Shown: positions 17,355-25,479, counted from the first letter of the stretch. The stretch is DNA of 64,000 nt from Paenibacillus pinisoli (GCF_003605435.1 NZ_QXQB01000008.1:161645-225644), one strand, 5' to 3'. The notes: a model not told the origin generated them from the letters alone. Numbers and translations are program-made.

Positions 17355-18083
17355 ATGAAAGCTATTTTATTGGCAGCAGGTAGAGGAACAAGGATATCGA
17401 GAATGATAGAGGAAATCCCCAAATGTGTATTGCCAGTTGATGGAGTCCCGCTGATAAGAAGAACTGTCATGATGCTCATTAAGAGAAATATTCAGCCAAT
17501 TGTATGTGTTGGGTATTGTAAAAACAAAATTTTTGAAGCGTTAGAAGGGCTGAATGTCACTTATTATTACAATCCATTCTATGATGTAACGAATAGTATC
17601 GCTTCTTTTTGGTTTGCGAGGGAAGAGTTAACGGAAGATATGCTTATTATGAATGGCGATGTTTATATTGATGATGAAATATTGAATTTGATCATAGAGA
17701 CGAAACAAGAATGCGCATTAATGGTAGATACGGGGAGGACAGTAGAAGGCGATTATTTTTTAAAGCTGATCAATGGATTCATTAAAGATTATGGCAAAGA
17801 CCTGCCCCTAAAAGAAAGAACCTGCGAATATGTCGGAATTGGAAAAGTCGGGAGGAGTTTCTTAGACAGATTTAACAACAAGCTTGAAGCTTTAATGAAT
17901 AGCCAGCAGCATCAGCTCTGGTGGGAAAATATACTTTATTCAATAGCGGAAGAAGAAAACATAGGTACGATTGACATTAAGGGACTTTTTTGGTCGGAAA
18001 TAGACTATTTTGACGATTATGAAAGAATATTGGCTCACACAAGCAGAGATGTCAAATCAGAAAGACTAGGGTGTGAAATGTGA
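17355..18083 (+). CDS. Sugar/choline-type nucleotidyltransferase (LicC/PntC-like)
   Basis: A 242-residue nucleotidyltransferase. The N-terminal MKAILLAAGRGTRISRMIEE with IPKCVLPVDGVPLIRR is the NTP-binding signature, and MLIMNGDVYIDDE contains the metal-binding Asp. NPFYDVTNSIASFWFAREEL closely resembles the LicC phosphocholine cytidylyltransferase subgroup, which includes PntC, the 2-aminoethylphosphonate cytidylyltransferase (from memory). It probably makes a CDP- or CMP-activated small amine or alcohol, which the next gene's product could transfer. GGAGGGATG precedes ATG 17370-region codons; the start used is ATG 17355. It overlaps the next gene by four bases. Confidence 0.75.
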   Translation: MKAILLAAGRGTRISRMIEEIPKCVLPVDGVPLIRRTVMMLIKRNIQPIVCVGYCKNKIFEALEGLNVTYYYNPFYDVTNSIASFWFAREELTEDMLIMNGDVYIDDEILNLIIETKQECALMVDTGRTVEGDYFLKLINGFIKDYGKDLPLKERTCEYVGIGKVGRSFLDRFNNKLEALMNSQQHQLWWENILYSIAEEENIGTIDIKGLFWSEIDYFDDYERILAHTSRDVKSERLGCEM

Positions 18084-18928
18084 AACCAGGAATAGATTAT
18101 ATAAAACTAGATGATGAGCAATTAAAAAAATTACAGAATGAAATGCTTCAGCTGCTTGTGGAAGTTGATAGAATTTGCAGAAAAAATAATATTCAATATT
18201 TCTTATCGCATGGAACATTACTTGGAGCCGTTAGGCATAAAGGCTATATTCCATGGGATGATGATGTCGATATTGAGATGCTGAGAGAAGATTATGAGAG
18301 GTTTTGCAAAGCTTGCGAAAGCGATCTAAACACTTCGAAATTTTTTCTTCAAAATCAACAAAAGGATAAGAATTACAATTGGGTTTATGGAAAGCTGAAA
18401 CTACAGAATACATCGTATGTCCGAGCTGGACAAGAGCATCTGAAATTAAAAGATGGAATTTTCCTGGATATATTTCCTCTCGATCATATTTCGCCTAGTA
18501 TGAGTAAACAAAAGTTTGTTTTATTTATGTGCAAAATGTTCAGGAAAATATTATGGGCACCTGTAGGAAAGAAAACTTTAGAAAACAAATACAGCAGGAT
18601 GCTGTTTAAAGTTTTATCTTTTATACCACGTTCCATGACCATTCGAATGAATGACTTCATTACTAGACTAGATAATAAAAAAAATACTCCTTTTCTAATT
18701 AGTAATAATTTATTTGACGGCCATGTATACAAGCGCGAGTGGTATACGGAAAGTATAGATGTAGATTTTGAGGGGCATACATTCATGGCTTCAAAGGAGT
18801 ATCATCATATACTTACTTTGCTTTATGGAGATTATATGAAGTTGCCTCCCGTAGAGAAACGAGAGGGTCATTGTTACCCGACCCAAATTAAATTTACGGA
18901 TGGATATGAGATGAAACTATTAAAATAG
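18080..18928 (+). CDS. LicD family phosphotransferase
   Basis: A 282-residue LicD-type enzyme, which transfers phosphocholine or similar groups from a CDP-activated donor to a glycan. The signature is HGTLLGAVRHKGYIPWDDDVDIEM (first 12 residues HGTLLGAVRHKG then PWDDDVDIEM), with the metal-binding acidic cluster, followed by IFLDIFPLDHI. The start is GTG 18080, overlapping the previous stop by four bases (GTGA), so it is coupled to the nucleotidyltransferase that would make its donor. The combination of activating enzyme and transferase is the core of a phosphodiester decoration pathway. Confidence 0.8.
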   Translation: MKPGIDYIKLDDEQLKKLQNEMLQLLVEVDRICRKNNIQYFLSHGTLLGAVRHKGYIPWDDDVDIEMLREDYERFCKACESDLNTSKFFLQNQQKDKNYNWVYGKLKLQNTSYVRAGQEHLKLKDGIFLDIFPLDHISPSMSKQKFVLFMCKMFRKILWAPVGKKTLENKYSRMLFKVLSFIPRSMTIRMNDFITRLDNKKNTPFLISNNLFDGHVYKREWYTESIDVDFEGHTFMASKEYHHILTLLYGDYMKLPPVEKREGHCYPTQIKFTDGYEMKLLK

Positions 18929-18944
18929 TCAGTTGGAGAGGGAG

Positions 18945-19739
18945 ATGAATTTGAAGAGAATTTATGCAGAAAACGTACATATTGATCAAAATAGTTTGCA
19001 AGAATTTTATAAAAAAAGAGCGGTAGAAAAAGTTCAAATCGATGTTGATGCACCAGTCATTCTATTTGCAGATAAAGATAAAGATAAAATTGAGGCATGG
19101 ACAAGGTTCGAAGTTGAACACAGATTACCTCTTCTAAACCTGGATCGCAACTGCAGTGTACTTGAGGTTGGCTGTGGGACTGGTCGGATATCTAAGTACA
19201 TTACTTCAATTGTGGATACATATGTCGGTGTCGATTATGTAAAAGAGTTTATTGAATTAATACAAAAACGTGAAGATGTTGTAAAGAATGAAAATACTCA
19301 TTTTCTTCATGCATCCATCCAAGAATTAAGCAATGAGACCGTGCAGTATCCAACAGACAAAAAATTTAACCGCTTTATTATATCAGGCGGAGTACTCATG
19401 TACATAAATGACGATGCTGTAAAAGAAGCATTCAGTAAACTGACTGAAAAGCTCGAAGAAGAATGCATAATCTACTTGTCAGAGCCTATTGCTTTGGAAG
19501 AGAGACTAACTTTAAATAAATTTTATTCTGATGCTCTTGAAAGCGAGTATAGTGCTATTTATAGAACGGAGGAACAGTACAAAGAAATATTTAATATTCT
19601 GTACGATGTAGGATTCGAATTAAAGGTAAGTGAAGAATTTTTCTTCGAGGATATTAAAAATCAAAAAGAAACGAAACAATGGATCTTTATCTTGCAAAGA
19701 AGCAAGAATCAATCACAGGCAGCGAGAGGAAGTATTTGA
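18945..19739 (+). CDS. SAM-dependent methyltransferase 1
   Basis: A 264-residue class I methyltransferase. Motif I is CSVLEVGCGTGRISKYITSI and is followed by DTYVGVDYVKEFIEL, the strand-two acidic end that binds SAM ribose. FNRFIISGGVLMYINDDAVKEA fits motif IV in shortened form FIISGGVLMYIND. The start ATG 18945 is next to GGAGAGGGAG; an in-frame TTG at 18933 lies in that site. Substrate cannot be read from the sequence; its place in a unit with amine-activating genes suggests N-methylation of the transferred group or O-methylation of the sugar. Confidence 0.75.
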   Translation: MNLKRIYAENVHIDQNSLQEFYKKRAVEKVQIDVDAPVILFADKDKDKIEAWTRFEVEHRLPLLNLDRNCSVLEVGCGTGRISKYITSIVDTYVGVDYVKEFIELIQKREDVVKNENTHFLHASIQELSNETVQYPTDKKFNRFIISGGVLMYINDDAVKEAFSKLTEKLEEECIIYLSEPIALEERLTLNKFYSDALESEYSAIYRTEEQYKEIFNILYDVGFELKVSEEFFFEDIKNQKETKQWIFILQRSKNQSQAARGSI

Positions 19740-20362
19740 TGGATAATACATATTGGGATAATTATTATTCGACAATGAATGAATGGATAGAGCCATCTCA
19801 ATTCGCAAAAGATATCTTGCCGATTGCAGATAAAGGGAAAGTATTAATTGAGCTTGGATGCGGGAATGGAAGAGACGCATTATTTTTTGCTAAGAATGGC
19901 TTGAAAGTCGTTGCTGTCGATCAATCCAAGATTGCAATCTCAAAATTACAGTCTACCTATGCGAATGAAAATATTGAGTTTATTGCGGATGATTTTGTAC
20001 ATTCAAATGTGTTAGGATCTGATAGTTTTAATTATGCTTATAGTCGCTTTACCATGCATTCTATTACAGAGGAAGAGCAGGATATCCTGCTTCAAAAGGT
20101 ATATGATTCTCTGAAGATAAACGGCAAGCTGTTTATTGAAGTTAGAAGTGTAAAAGATGATATTTATGGCTTGGGTGAAGAAGTGGGAAGAAATGCGTAC
20201 TATTATAACGAGCATTATAGAAGGTTTATCGTGCTGGAAGAGCTGACCCAAAAACTGCAGTCGATTGGGTTCCAAATCAACAAGGCAGTAGAGGCTAACA
20301 ACTTTGCTATTTATAAAGATGAGAATCCAATAGTTATCCGAGTAATAGCGCAAAAGTCGTAA
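19739..20362 (+). CDS. SAM-dependent methyltransferase 2
   Basis: A 207-residue class I methyltransferase: VLIELGCGNGRDALFFAKNG is motif I, and KVVAVDQSKIAISKLQ holds the SAM-ribose acidic residue. It resembles small Methyltransf_25/TehB-type enzymes. I start it at ATG 19739, whose A is the last base of the previous stop codon (TGATG), with GAGAGGA eight bases upstream; a longer frame from 19679 would run inside the previous gene. Last gene of the A/T-rich six-gene set, so two successive methylations of one product are possible. Confidence 0.75.
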   Translation: MDNTYWDNYYSTMNEWIEPSQFAKDILPIADKGKVLIELGCGNGRDALFFAKNGLKVVAVDQSKIAISKLQSTYANENIEFIADDFVHSNVLGSDSFNYAYSRFTMHSITEEEQDILLQKVYDSLKINGKLFIEVRSVKDDIYGLGEEVGRNAYYYNEHYRRFIVLEELTQKLQSIGFQINKAVEANNFAIYKDENPIVIRVIAQKS

Positions 20363-20430
20363 TAGCAGCTCTTATAGTTAGGGAAACTTTCGAGAGAATA
20401 TACCGTCTGTATCCGCTTACAAGAAATTGT

Positions 20431-20460
20431 TTGACAATTCCAACCATGCGGTGGTATAGT
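20431..20460 (+). promoter_or_regulatory. Sigma-A promoter of the cold-shock gene
   Basis: Perfect TTGACA (20431-20436), an 18-base spacer and TATAGT (20455-20460), leaving a leader of about 55 bases before the start codon. Confidence 0.75.
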
Positions 20461-20522
20461 CGAATTGTGGGCCAGACGTATGAATGCCTCACAGTATTTG
20501 AAGATGAAGGGAATGTTTGCAC

Positions 20523-20720
20523 ATGCAAGGTAAAGTTAAATGGTTTAACGCAGAGAAGGGTTATGGATTCATCGAGACTGAGCAAGGCGGCGACGTATTT
20601 GTTCACTTCTCCGCAATCCAATCCGAAGGCTTCAAAACACTCGAAGAAGGCCAAGCGGTTGAATTCGACATTGTAGAAGGCGCACGCGGTCCACAAGCTG
20701 CAAACGTAGTCAAACTGTAA
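20523..20720 (+). CDS. Cold-shock protein (CspA family)
   Basis: A 65-residue RNA chaperone with both nucleic-acid binding motifs: KGYGFIE (RNP1) and DVFVHF (RNP2), and the typical MQGKVKWFNAEKGYGFIETE start and GPQAANV end. It keeps mRNAs unfolded at low temperature. The ATG 20523 start gives the standard family length; a TTG two codons earlier is less likely. It has its own promoter and terminator and is an independent unit in the middle of the glycan island. Its base composition is like the core genome, unlike its left neighbours. Confidence 0.95.
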   Translation: MQGKVKWFNAEKGYGFIETEQGGDVFVHFSAIQSEGFKTLEEGQAVEFDIVEGARGPQAANVVKL

Positions 20721-20778
20721 TCATCCGGCTATCATAGCCACTGTATAGATGGTTCGATTGACAGTGCCTATTACACTC

Positions 20779-20806
20779 AAAGCTCCGGGAAACCGGAGCT
20801 TTTTTC
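20779..20806 (+). terminator. Terminator of the cold-shock gene
   Basis: AAAGCTCCGG (20779-20788), loop GAAA, CCGGAGCTTT (20793-20802) and more T: a stable GNRA-looped terminator. Confidence 0.9.
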
Positions 20807-20858
20807 TGTGTTTAGTATTTGAACTATCAATGAATAATAATTACTTAATAGAGCCTAT

Positions 20859-20885
20859 TATAGCGGCAGTGTGAGTTGACGATAT
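20859..20885 (+). promoter_or_regulatory. Possible sigma-D promoter for the second glycosyltransferase
   Basis: TATA (20859-20862), exactly 15 bases, GACGATAT (20878-20885): 3 of 4 and 7 of 8 to sigma-D. It lies 37 bases before the start codon. Confidence 0.5.
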
Positions 20886-20922
20886 ACTATAGAATGAAAT
20901 CGCGAAATGGCAGGTGAATAAC

Positions 20923-21993
20923 TTGAAGTCACTTTCATTGGTTATGATCGTTAAGAATGAGCAGGCAGTGTTGGGAAGGTGTCTAAATAGCGTTAAAGAT
21001 TTGGTTGAGGAAATGATTGTAGTCGATACGGGCTCCACAGATCGAACGGTTGAGATTGCACATTCCTACAATGCTAAAGTTTTTAATTATGCATGGAACC
21101 ATGATTTTGCTGCAGCCCGTAATTATGCACTGGATCAATCGAGTGGGGACTGGAATCTTATTCTTGATGCAGATGAATATTTTATTAGTGATTGTTCGGC
21201 AGAGCTTAGAAAGTTTATGGAACTTGGAAATCATATCGGTCGATTAAAGATAATTAATAAATTCAGAGACAAAGATGGCGAGGCCTTCGCCCAGTCCTAT
21301 ATATCTCGACTGTTCCCCAAAGGTGTGCGATATGAGGGACGCATACATGAACAGGTAGTATCCGACCTCCCGCGGGTAAAGCTCGGCGTCGAAGTCGGTC
21401 ATGACGGCTATTATGAGGCCTCAAGATCTGATCGAAACATCCCTTTGCTCCAAATGGAGATTGATGCCGAGCCGGATAATCCCTATTATCACTATCAAAT
21501 AGCCAAAGAGTATAATGGCATCGAAAATTATAGCCAGGCTTATTTCCATTTGAAGAAGGCGTACACCGGCCTTTCGAAAAAAGAGATGTATTATCCGAAT
21601 ACCGTAGTGGATTATTTATATGCGATGATTTCCTCTAAACAATTAGATGATGGACTTGGGGTCATCCAAAGTGAAGCGGCGCGACTCGACGACTTTCCCG
21701 ATTTCCATTTTGTCTGCGGCCAGTATTACCTGGATCTCATCCTGAGCGATACGGCCAAGTACGTTCATCTGTTGGCGCAGATTGAGCAATCTTATCTCAA
21801 ATGCTTGGAGCTCGGCGAGACGGATCGATATGATAGCGTAATAGGCACAGGAAGCTTTTCGGCGCTGCACAATCTGGGCGTATATCATGAAGTGACTGGG
21901 AATGTACAGAAGGCAGCTGCTTATTATCGGGAAGCTGCTGCATATCCATATGCTCCCTCGGAACAAAGGCTTCAGCTGTTAGGTCACATGTGA
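20923..21993 (+). CDS. Second family 2 glycosyltransferase with TPR tail
   Basis: A 356-residue GT2 enzyme related to the minus-strand gene at 12452-14383. Shared motifs: LVMIVKNEQAVLGRCLNSVK, VVDTGSTDRTVEIAHSY, DFAAARNYALDQSSGDW and LILDADEYF with the DxD. After about residue 225 it has TPR-like helices (YYHYQIAKEYNGIENYSQAY, AYFHLKKAY). AGGTGA at 20912-20917 is best spaced for TTG 20923, where the protein would begin MKSLSLVMIV; an in-frame GTG at 20914 lies in the site itself. The pairing of two such genes around the island suggests successive sugar additions to one target, probably flagellin. Confidence 0.75.
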   Translation: MKSLSLVMIVKNEQAVLGRCLNSVKDLVEEMIVVDTGSTDRTVEIAHSYNAKVFNYAWNHDFAAARNYALDQSSGDWNLILDADEYFISDCSAELRKFMELGNHIGRLKIINKFRDKDGEAFAQSYISRLFPKGVRYEGRIHEQVVSDLPRVKLGVEVGHDGYYEASRSDRNIPLLQMEIDAEPDNPYYHYQIAKEYNGIENYSQAYFHLKKAYTGLSKKEMYYPNTVVDYLYAMISSKQLDDGLGVIQSEAARLDDFPDFHFVCGQYYLDLILSDTAKYVHLLAQIEQSYLKCLELGETDRYDSVIGTGSFSALHNLGVYHEVTGNVQKAAAYYREAAAYPYAPSEQRLQLLGHM

Positions 21994-22030
21994 CATTTTT
22001 CTGAAAATTCCAAATACACTAAAAACTCTT

Positions 22031-22059
22031 TTGAAATAGGCTCCTGCATATGATATAAT
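22031..22059 (+). promoter_or_regulatory. Sigma-A promoter of hpf
   Basis: TTGAAA (22031-22036), 17 bases, perfect TATAAT (22054-22059). Very good match. Confidence 0.85.
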
Positions 22060-22085
22060 AAGAGCATGTAAAGGAGGAGTGCCCC

Positions 22086-22631
22086 ATGAATTACAACATT
22101 CGAGGTCAACGCTTTCAGGTGACAGAAGCTTTGAGAGATTACACCGAGAAGAAATTAAGCCGGTTGGAGAAGTACTTTGATGCCCCAATCGCCTCCGAAA
22201 TCACGGTAACCCTGTCCGTAACGAAAGGACAGCACACAGTAGAGGTTACCATTCCGCTAGTCGGTGTCATGCTCAGAGCCGAGGAGAAGAGTGCAGACAT
22301 GTACGCTTCGATCGATCTTGTCGTCGATAAGCTGGAGCGTCAGATCCGCAAGCACAAAACCAAAGTCAATCGCAAATTCAGACAGGGCAGCGGAGTGAGA
22401 GCCCTGTTCCGTGAAGAAGGCTCCGCAGTTAGCGTACTGGAGGAAGAGGATGATCTGGAGCTTGTTCGCACCAAGCGGTTTACACTGAAGCCGATGGATG
22501 TGGAGGAAGCGATTCTTCAAATGAACATGATCGGCCACAACTTCTTCGTCTTCGCCAATGCCGACAGCAAGGAAGTCAATGTCGTGTATAAGCGCGATGA
22601 CGGAAAGTACGGATTGATCGAACAAAGCTAA
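22086..22631 (+). CDS. hpf: Long-form ribosome hibernation promoting factor
   Basis: HPF binds idle 30S subunits and, in its long form, dimerises ribosomes into inactive 100S particles. The 181-residue protein has the N-terminal RaiA/HPF domain (MNYNIRGQRFQVTEALRDYT) ending near residue 105, a linker, and the C-terminal dimerisation domain (KRFTLKPMDVEEAILQMNMI, GHNFFVFANADSKEVNVVYK). The ribosome site AAAGGAGGAG is strong. Known in Bacillus as YvyD, in the same place upstream of secA. Confidence 0.95.
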   Translation: MNYNIRGQRFQVTEALRDYTEKKLSRLEKYFDAPIASEITVTLSVTKGQHTVEVTIPLVGVMLRAEEKSADMYASIDLVVDKLERQIRKHKTKVNRKFRQGSGVRALFREEGSAVSVLEEEDDLELVRTKRFTLKPMDVEEAILQMNMIGHNFFVFANADSKEVNVVYKRDDGKYGLIEQS

Positions 22632-22667
22632 GTCCCTTCCGCGAACAACTATACATTGAATAATGAC

Positions 22668-22697
22668 AGCCCCGCCCCCACAAGGAGCGGGGCTTTA
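22668..22697 (+). terminator. Terminator after hpf
   Basis: AGCCCCGC (22668-22675) pairs with GCGGGGCT (22687-22694); a short T-rich tail follows. Confidence 0.8.
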
Positions 22698-22758
22698 TAT
22701 GTCCCATCATAATTAAGAAAGGGATCGAACCTTATGGGCATATTTGAGCCAATACAGT

Positions 22759-22866
22759 ATGACCCCGGAGACGGTCAAGCTGGATATTTACGAAATCGAC
22801 GTTCACTCGTTCGACAAGGGCGTCCGGTATGTGCCGGATGCATTGGCGTGGCTGTTCGGTAATTAG
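22759..22866 (+). pseudogene. Possible remnant of a C-terminal coding region
   Basis: A 35-residue frame reads MTPETVKLDIYEIDVHSFDK then GVRYVPDALAWLFGN before TAG. It has protein-like composition, core-genome codon use and the look of a domain end (for example of an alpha/beta hydrolase), but no ribosome site and no N-terminal part. The overlapping frame from ATG 22734 is less protein-like. It may be debris of a deleted gene; family not established. Confidence 0.3.
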
Positions 22867-22903
22867 CCTTTCTTATTCCGCTTGCTTGCGTTTATGGGGT
22901 ACA

Positions 22904-22932
22904 TTGCGGCAGGGTCTACAAACTGTTACAAT
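22904..22932 (+). promoter_or_regulatory. Sigma-A promoter of secA-prfB
   Basis: TTGCGG (22904-22909), 17 bases, TACAAT (22927-22932), 39 bases ahead of the secA start. Confidence 0.55.
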
Positions 22933-22971
22933 TTAAAACAAATAGACCTACTACCGAAAGAGGGGAAAACC

Positions 22972-25479
22972 ATGCTCGGACTGGTTAAGAAAATATTCGG
23001 AGACGCGAATGAACGCGAAGTCAAACGCATTCAACGCACAGTTGATGAAATTAATAGCATGGAATCAAAGTTCACGGCGCTGACAGATGAGCAGCTGCGC
23101 GCGAAGACGGATGAATTCAAAGCTCGCCTGGAGAAGGGCGAGGAGATTGACGCTTTGTTGCCGGAGGCTTTTGCGACCGTACGTGAAGCATCGAAGCGTA
23201 CGCTTGGCATGCGCCATTTTGACGTACAGCTGATCGGCGGCATGGTGCTCCATGAAGGCAAGATTGCCGAGATGAAGACTGGTGAGGGCAAGACGCTCGT
23301 AGCGACGCTGCCGGTATACCTGAACGCTTTGCTTGGCAAAGGCGTTCATGTCGTTACAGTCAACGGATACCTGGCACAGCGCGACAGCGAGATTATGGGC
23401 CAGCTGTATACCTTCCTTGGCATGACTGTAGGCTGCAACCTGCATGGCCTGTCCCATTCGGAGAAGCAGGAAGCTTATGCTTGCGATATCACATACGGTA
23501 CGAACAACGAATTCGGGTTCGACTACCTGCGCGATAATATGGTGCTGTACAAGGAACAAATGGTACAACGCCCTCTATACTATGCCATCATTGACGAAGT
23601 GGACTCCATTCTCGTGGACGAGGCGCGGACGCCGCTTATTATTTCGGGACAAGCTGCGAAGTCGACGGAGCTGTACCATGCAGCGGACCGTTTTGTGAGC
23701 CGGCTGAAAATCAACGAGGACTTCACGATTGACGTGAAGCTTCGCAACACGATTCTGACGGAATCCGGCGTGGAGAAGGCAGAGCGCGCCTTCGGCATCG
23801 AGAACTTGTTCGACCATGCCAACGTAACGGTCAACCATCACATTCAGCAAGCGCTGAAAGCGAACTTTATTATGAAACGCGATGTTGACTACGTCGTGCA
23901 AGAAGACGAAGTTGTTATCGTCGATGAATTTACAGGCCGTCTGATGTCCGGCCGCCGCTACAGCGATGGCTTGCATCAAGCGATCGAGGCGAAGGAGCAG
24001 CTGAAGGTTCAGAATGAGAGCATGACGCTTGCTACTATTACGTTCCAGAACTACTTCCGTATGTACCGCAAGCTGGCAGGTATGACCGGTACGGCGAAGA
24101 CAGAGGAAGAAGAGTTCCGCCGCATCTATGGCCTGGACGTTATTCAAGTGCCGACGAACCGTTCCATGATCCGTAAGGATATGCCGGACGTCGTCTACAA
24201 ATCCGAAAACGGCAAATTCAAAGCCGTTGTAGAAGAAATCGTAAAACGCCATGCGAACAAGCAGCCGGTGCTTGTCGGTACGATCTCTATCGAGAATTCC
24301 GAGAGACTGTCCGAGATGCTGAAGCGCAGAGGCGTAGCCCATAAAGTTCTCAACGCCAAATTCCATGCTGAAGAAGCGGAGATCATCTCCCGCGCAGGCC
24401 AATCCGGTTCCGTCACGATTGCGACGAACATGGCAGGCCGCGGTACGGATATTTTGCTGGGCGATTCCGTTGGCGAGGTTGGCGGACTTCATATCATCGG
24501 TACGGAGCGCCACGAGAGCAGACGGATCGACAACCAGCTTCGCGGCCGTGCCGGCCGTCAAGGCGATCCGGGCTCCTCGCAATTCTATCTGTCGCTTGAA
24601 GATGAGCTGATGCGTCGTTTTGGCGCCGAGAATATTATGGCGATGATGGACCGTCTCGGTCTGGAGGAAGACCAGCCGATCGAGAGCCGTATGATTTCGA
24701 GAGCTGTAGAATCCGCTCAGAAGCGGGTTGAGGGCAGCAACTTCGATACGCGGAAAGTGGTCCTGCAATATGACGACGTGATGAACCAGCAGCGTGAGGT
24801 TATCTATAAGCAGCGCCGCGACATTCTGGAATCAGCAGATATTCGCAGCGAAGTTATGGATATGATCAAGCCGGTTGTTGAGCGTATCGTAGAAGCTCAT
24901 TGCGCCGAAGAAATTCCGGAGGAGTGGGATCTGCAGGCGATCGTGGATTATGTCCACGCGAATCTGCTTGAGGAAGACTCCCTGAAGAAGGAAGATATCT
25001 GGGGCAAGGAGAAGGAAGAAATTATCGAATTCCTGCTGGAGAAGGTCGTTGCGCTGTACGATGAGCGCGAAGCGACGCTCGGGCCGGAGACGATGCGCGA
25101 GTTCGAGAAGGTTGTCGTGCTCCGTGCGGTAGACAGCAAGTGGATGGACCATATCGATGCGATGGATCAGCTGCGTCAAGGCATTCACCTGCGTGCATAC
25201 GGCGGTACCGATCCACTTCGCGAATATCAATTCGAAGGCTTCGAGATGTTCAAGGAAATGATCGAGACGATCCAAGAGGAAGTCGCGAAATATATTATGA
25301 AGGCGCGCGTCGAGAGCAACCTGGAGCGTCAAGAGGTTGTGAAGGGCCAGACGACGTCGACAAGCGGCGGCGGCGAGACGCAGGAGAAGCGTCCGGCGAA
25401 GCGCGAAGAGCGCGCAGGACGGAACGATCCTTGTCCTTGCGGCAGCGGCAAAAAATATAAGCAGTGCCACGGCAAGTAA
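22972..25479 (+). CDS. secA: Preprotein translocase ATPase SecA
   Basis: SecA drives secretory proteins through SecYEG. The 835-residue protein has Walker A in MKTGEGKTLVATLPVYL (near residue 105), the DEVD box IIDEVDSILVDEARTPLIIS, GTAKTEEEEF, the NMAGRGTDI motif and RRIDNQLRGRAGRQGDPG, and ends with the SEC-C zinc motif DPCPCGSGKKYKQCHGK. I start at ATG 22972 (MLGLVKKIFG) after GAGGGG; the longer frame from 22882 would run through the promoter. prfB follows after 26 bases, the same pair as in Bacillus subtilis. Confidence 0.97.
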   Translation: MLGLVKKIFGDANEREVKRIQRTVDEINSMESKFTALTDEQLRAKTDEFKARLEKGEEIDALLPEAFATVREASKRTLGMRHFDVQLIGGMVLHEGKIAEMKTGEGKTLVATLPVYLNALLGKGVHVVTVNGYLAQRDSEIMGQLYTFLGMTVGCNLHGLSHSEKQEAYACDITYGTNNEFGFDYLRDNMVLYKEQMVQRPLYYAIIDEVDSILVDEARTPLIISGQAAKSTELYHAADRFVSRLKINEDFTIDVKLRNTILTESGVEKAERAFGIENLFDHANVTVNHHIQQALKANFIMKRDVDYVVQEDEVVIVDEFTGRLMSGRRYSDGLHQAIEAKEQLKVQNESMTLATITFQNYFRMYRKLAGMTGTAKTEEEEFRRIYGLDVIQVPTNRSMIRKDMPDVVYKSENGKFKAVVEEIVKRHANKQPVLVGTISIENSERLSEMLKRRGVAHKVLNAKFHAEEAEIISRAGQSGSVTIATNMAGRGTDILLGDSVGEVGGLHIIGTERHESRRIDNQLRGRAGRQGDPGSSQFYLSLEDELMRRFGAENIMAMMDRLGLEEDQPIESRMISRAVESAQKRVEGSNFDTRKVVLQYDDVMNQQREVIYKQRRDILESADIRSEVMDMIKPVVERIVEAHCAEEIPEEWDLQAIVDYVHANLLEEDSLKKEDIWGKEKEEIIEFLLEKVVALYDEREATLGPETMREFEKVVVLRAVDSKWMDHIDAMDQLRQGIHLRAYGGTDPLREYQFEGFEMFKEMIETIQEEVAKYIMKARVESNLERQEVVKGQTTSTSGGGETQEKRPAKREERAGRNDPCPCGSGKKYKQCHGK

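Larger units (their letters stand above)
22698..22971. other. hpf-secA spacer
   Basis: The 340-base gap between hpf and secA carries the hpf terminator, a short gene-like remnant (22759-22866) and the secA promoter (22904-22932). I see nothing else in it. Confidence 0.5.

Noticed and set aside
22734..22863. Open frame starting ATG 22734 as a real small gene
   Set aside because: Composition (many Arg, Cys, Gly) suggests a shifted reading of the better frame at 22759.
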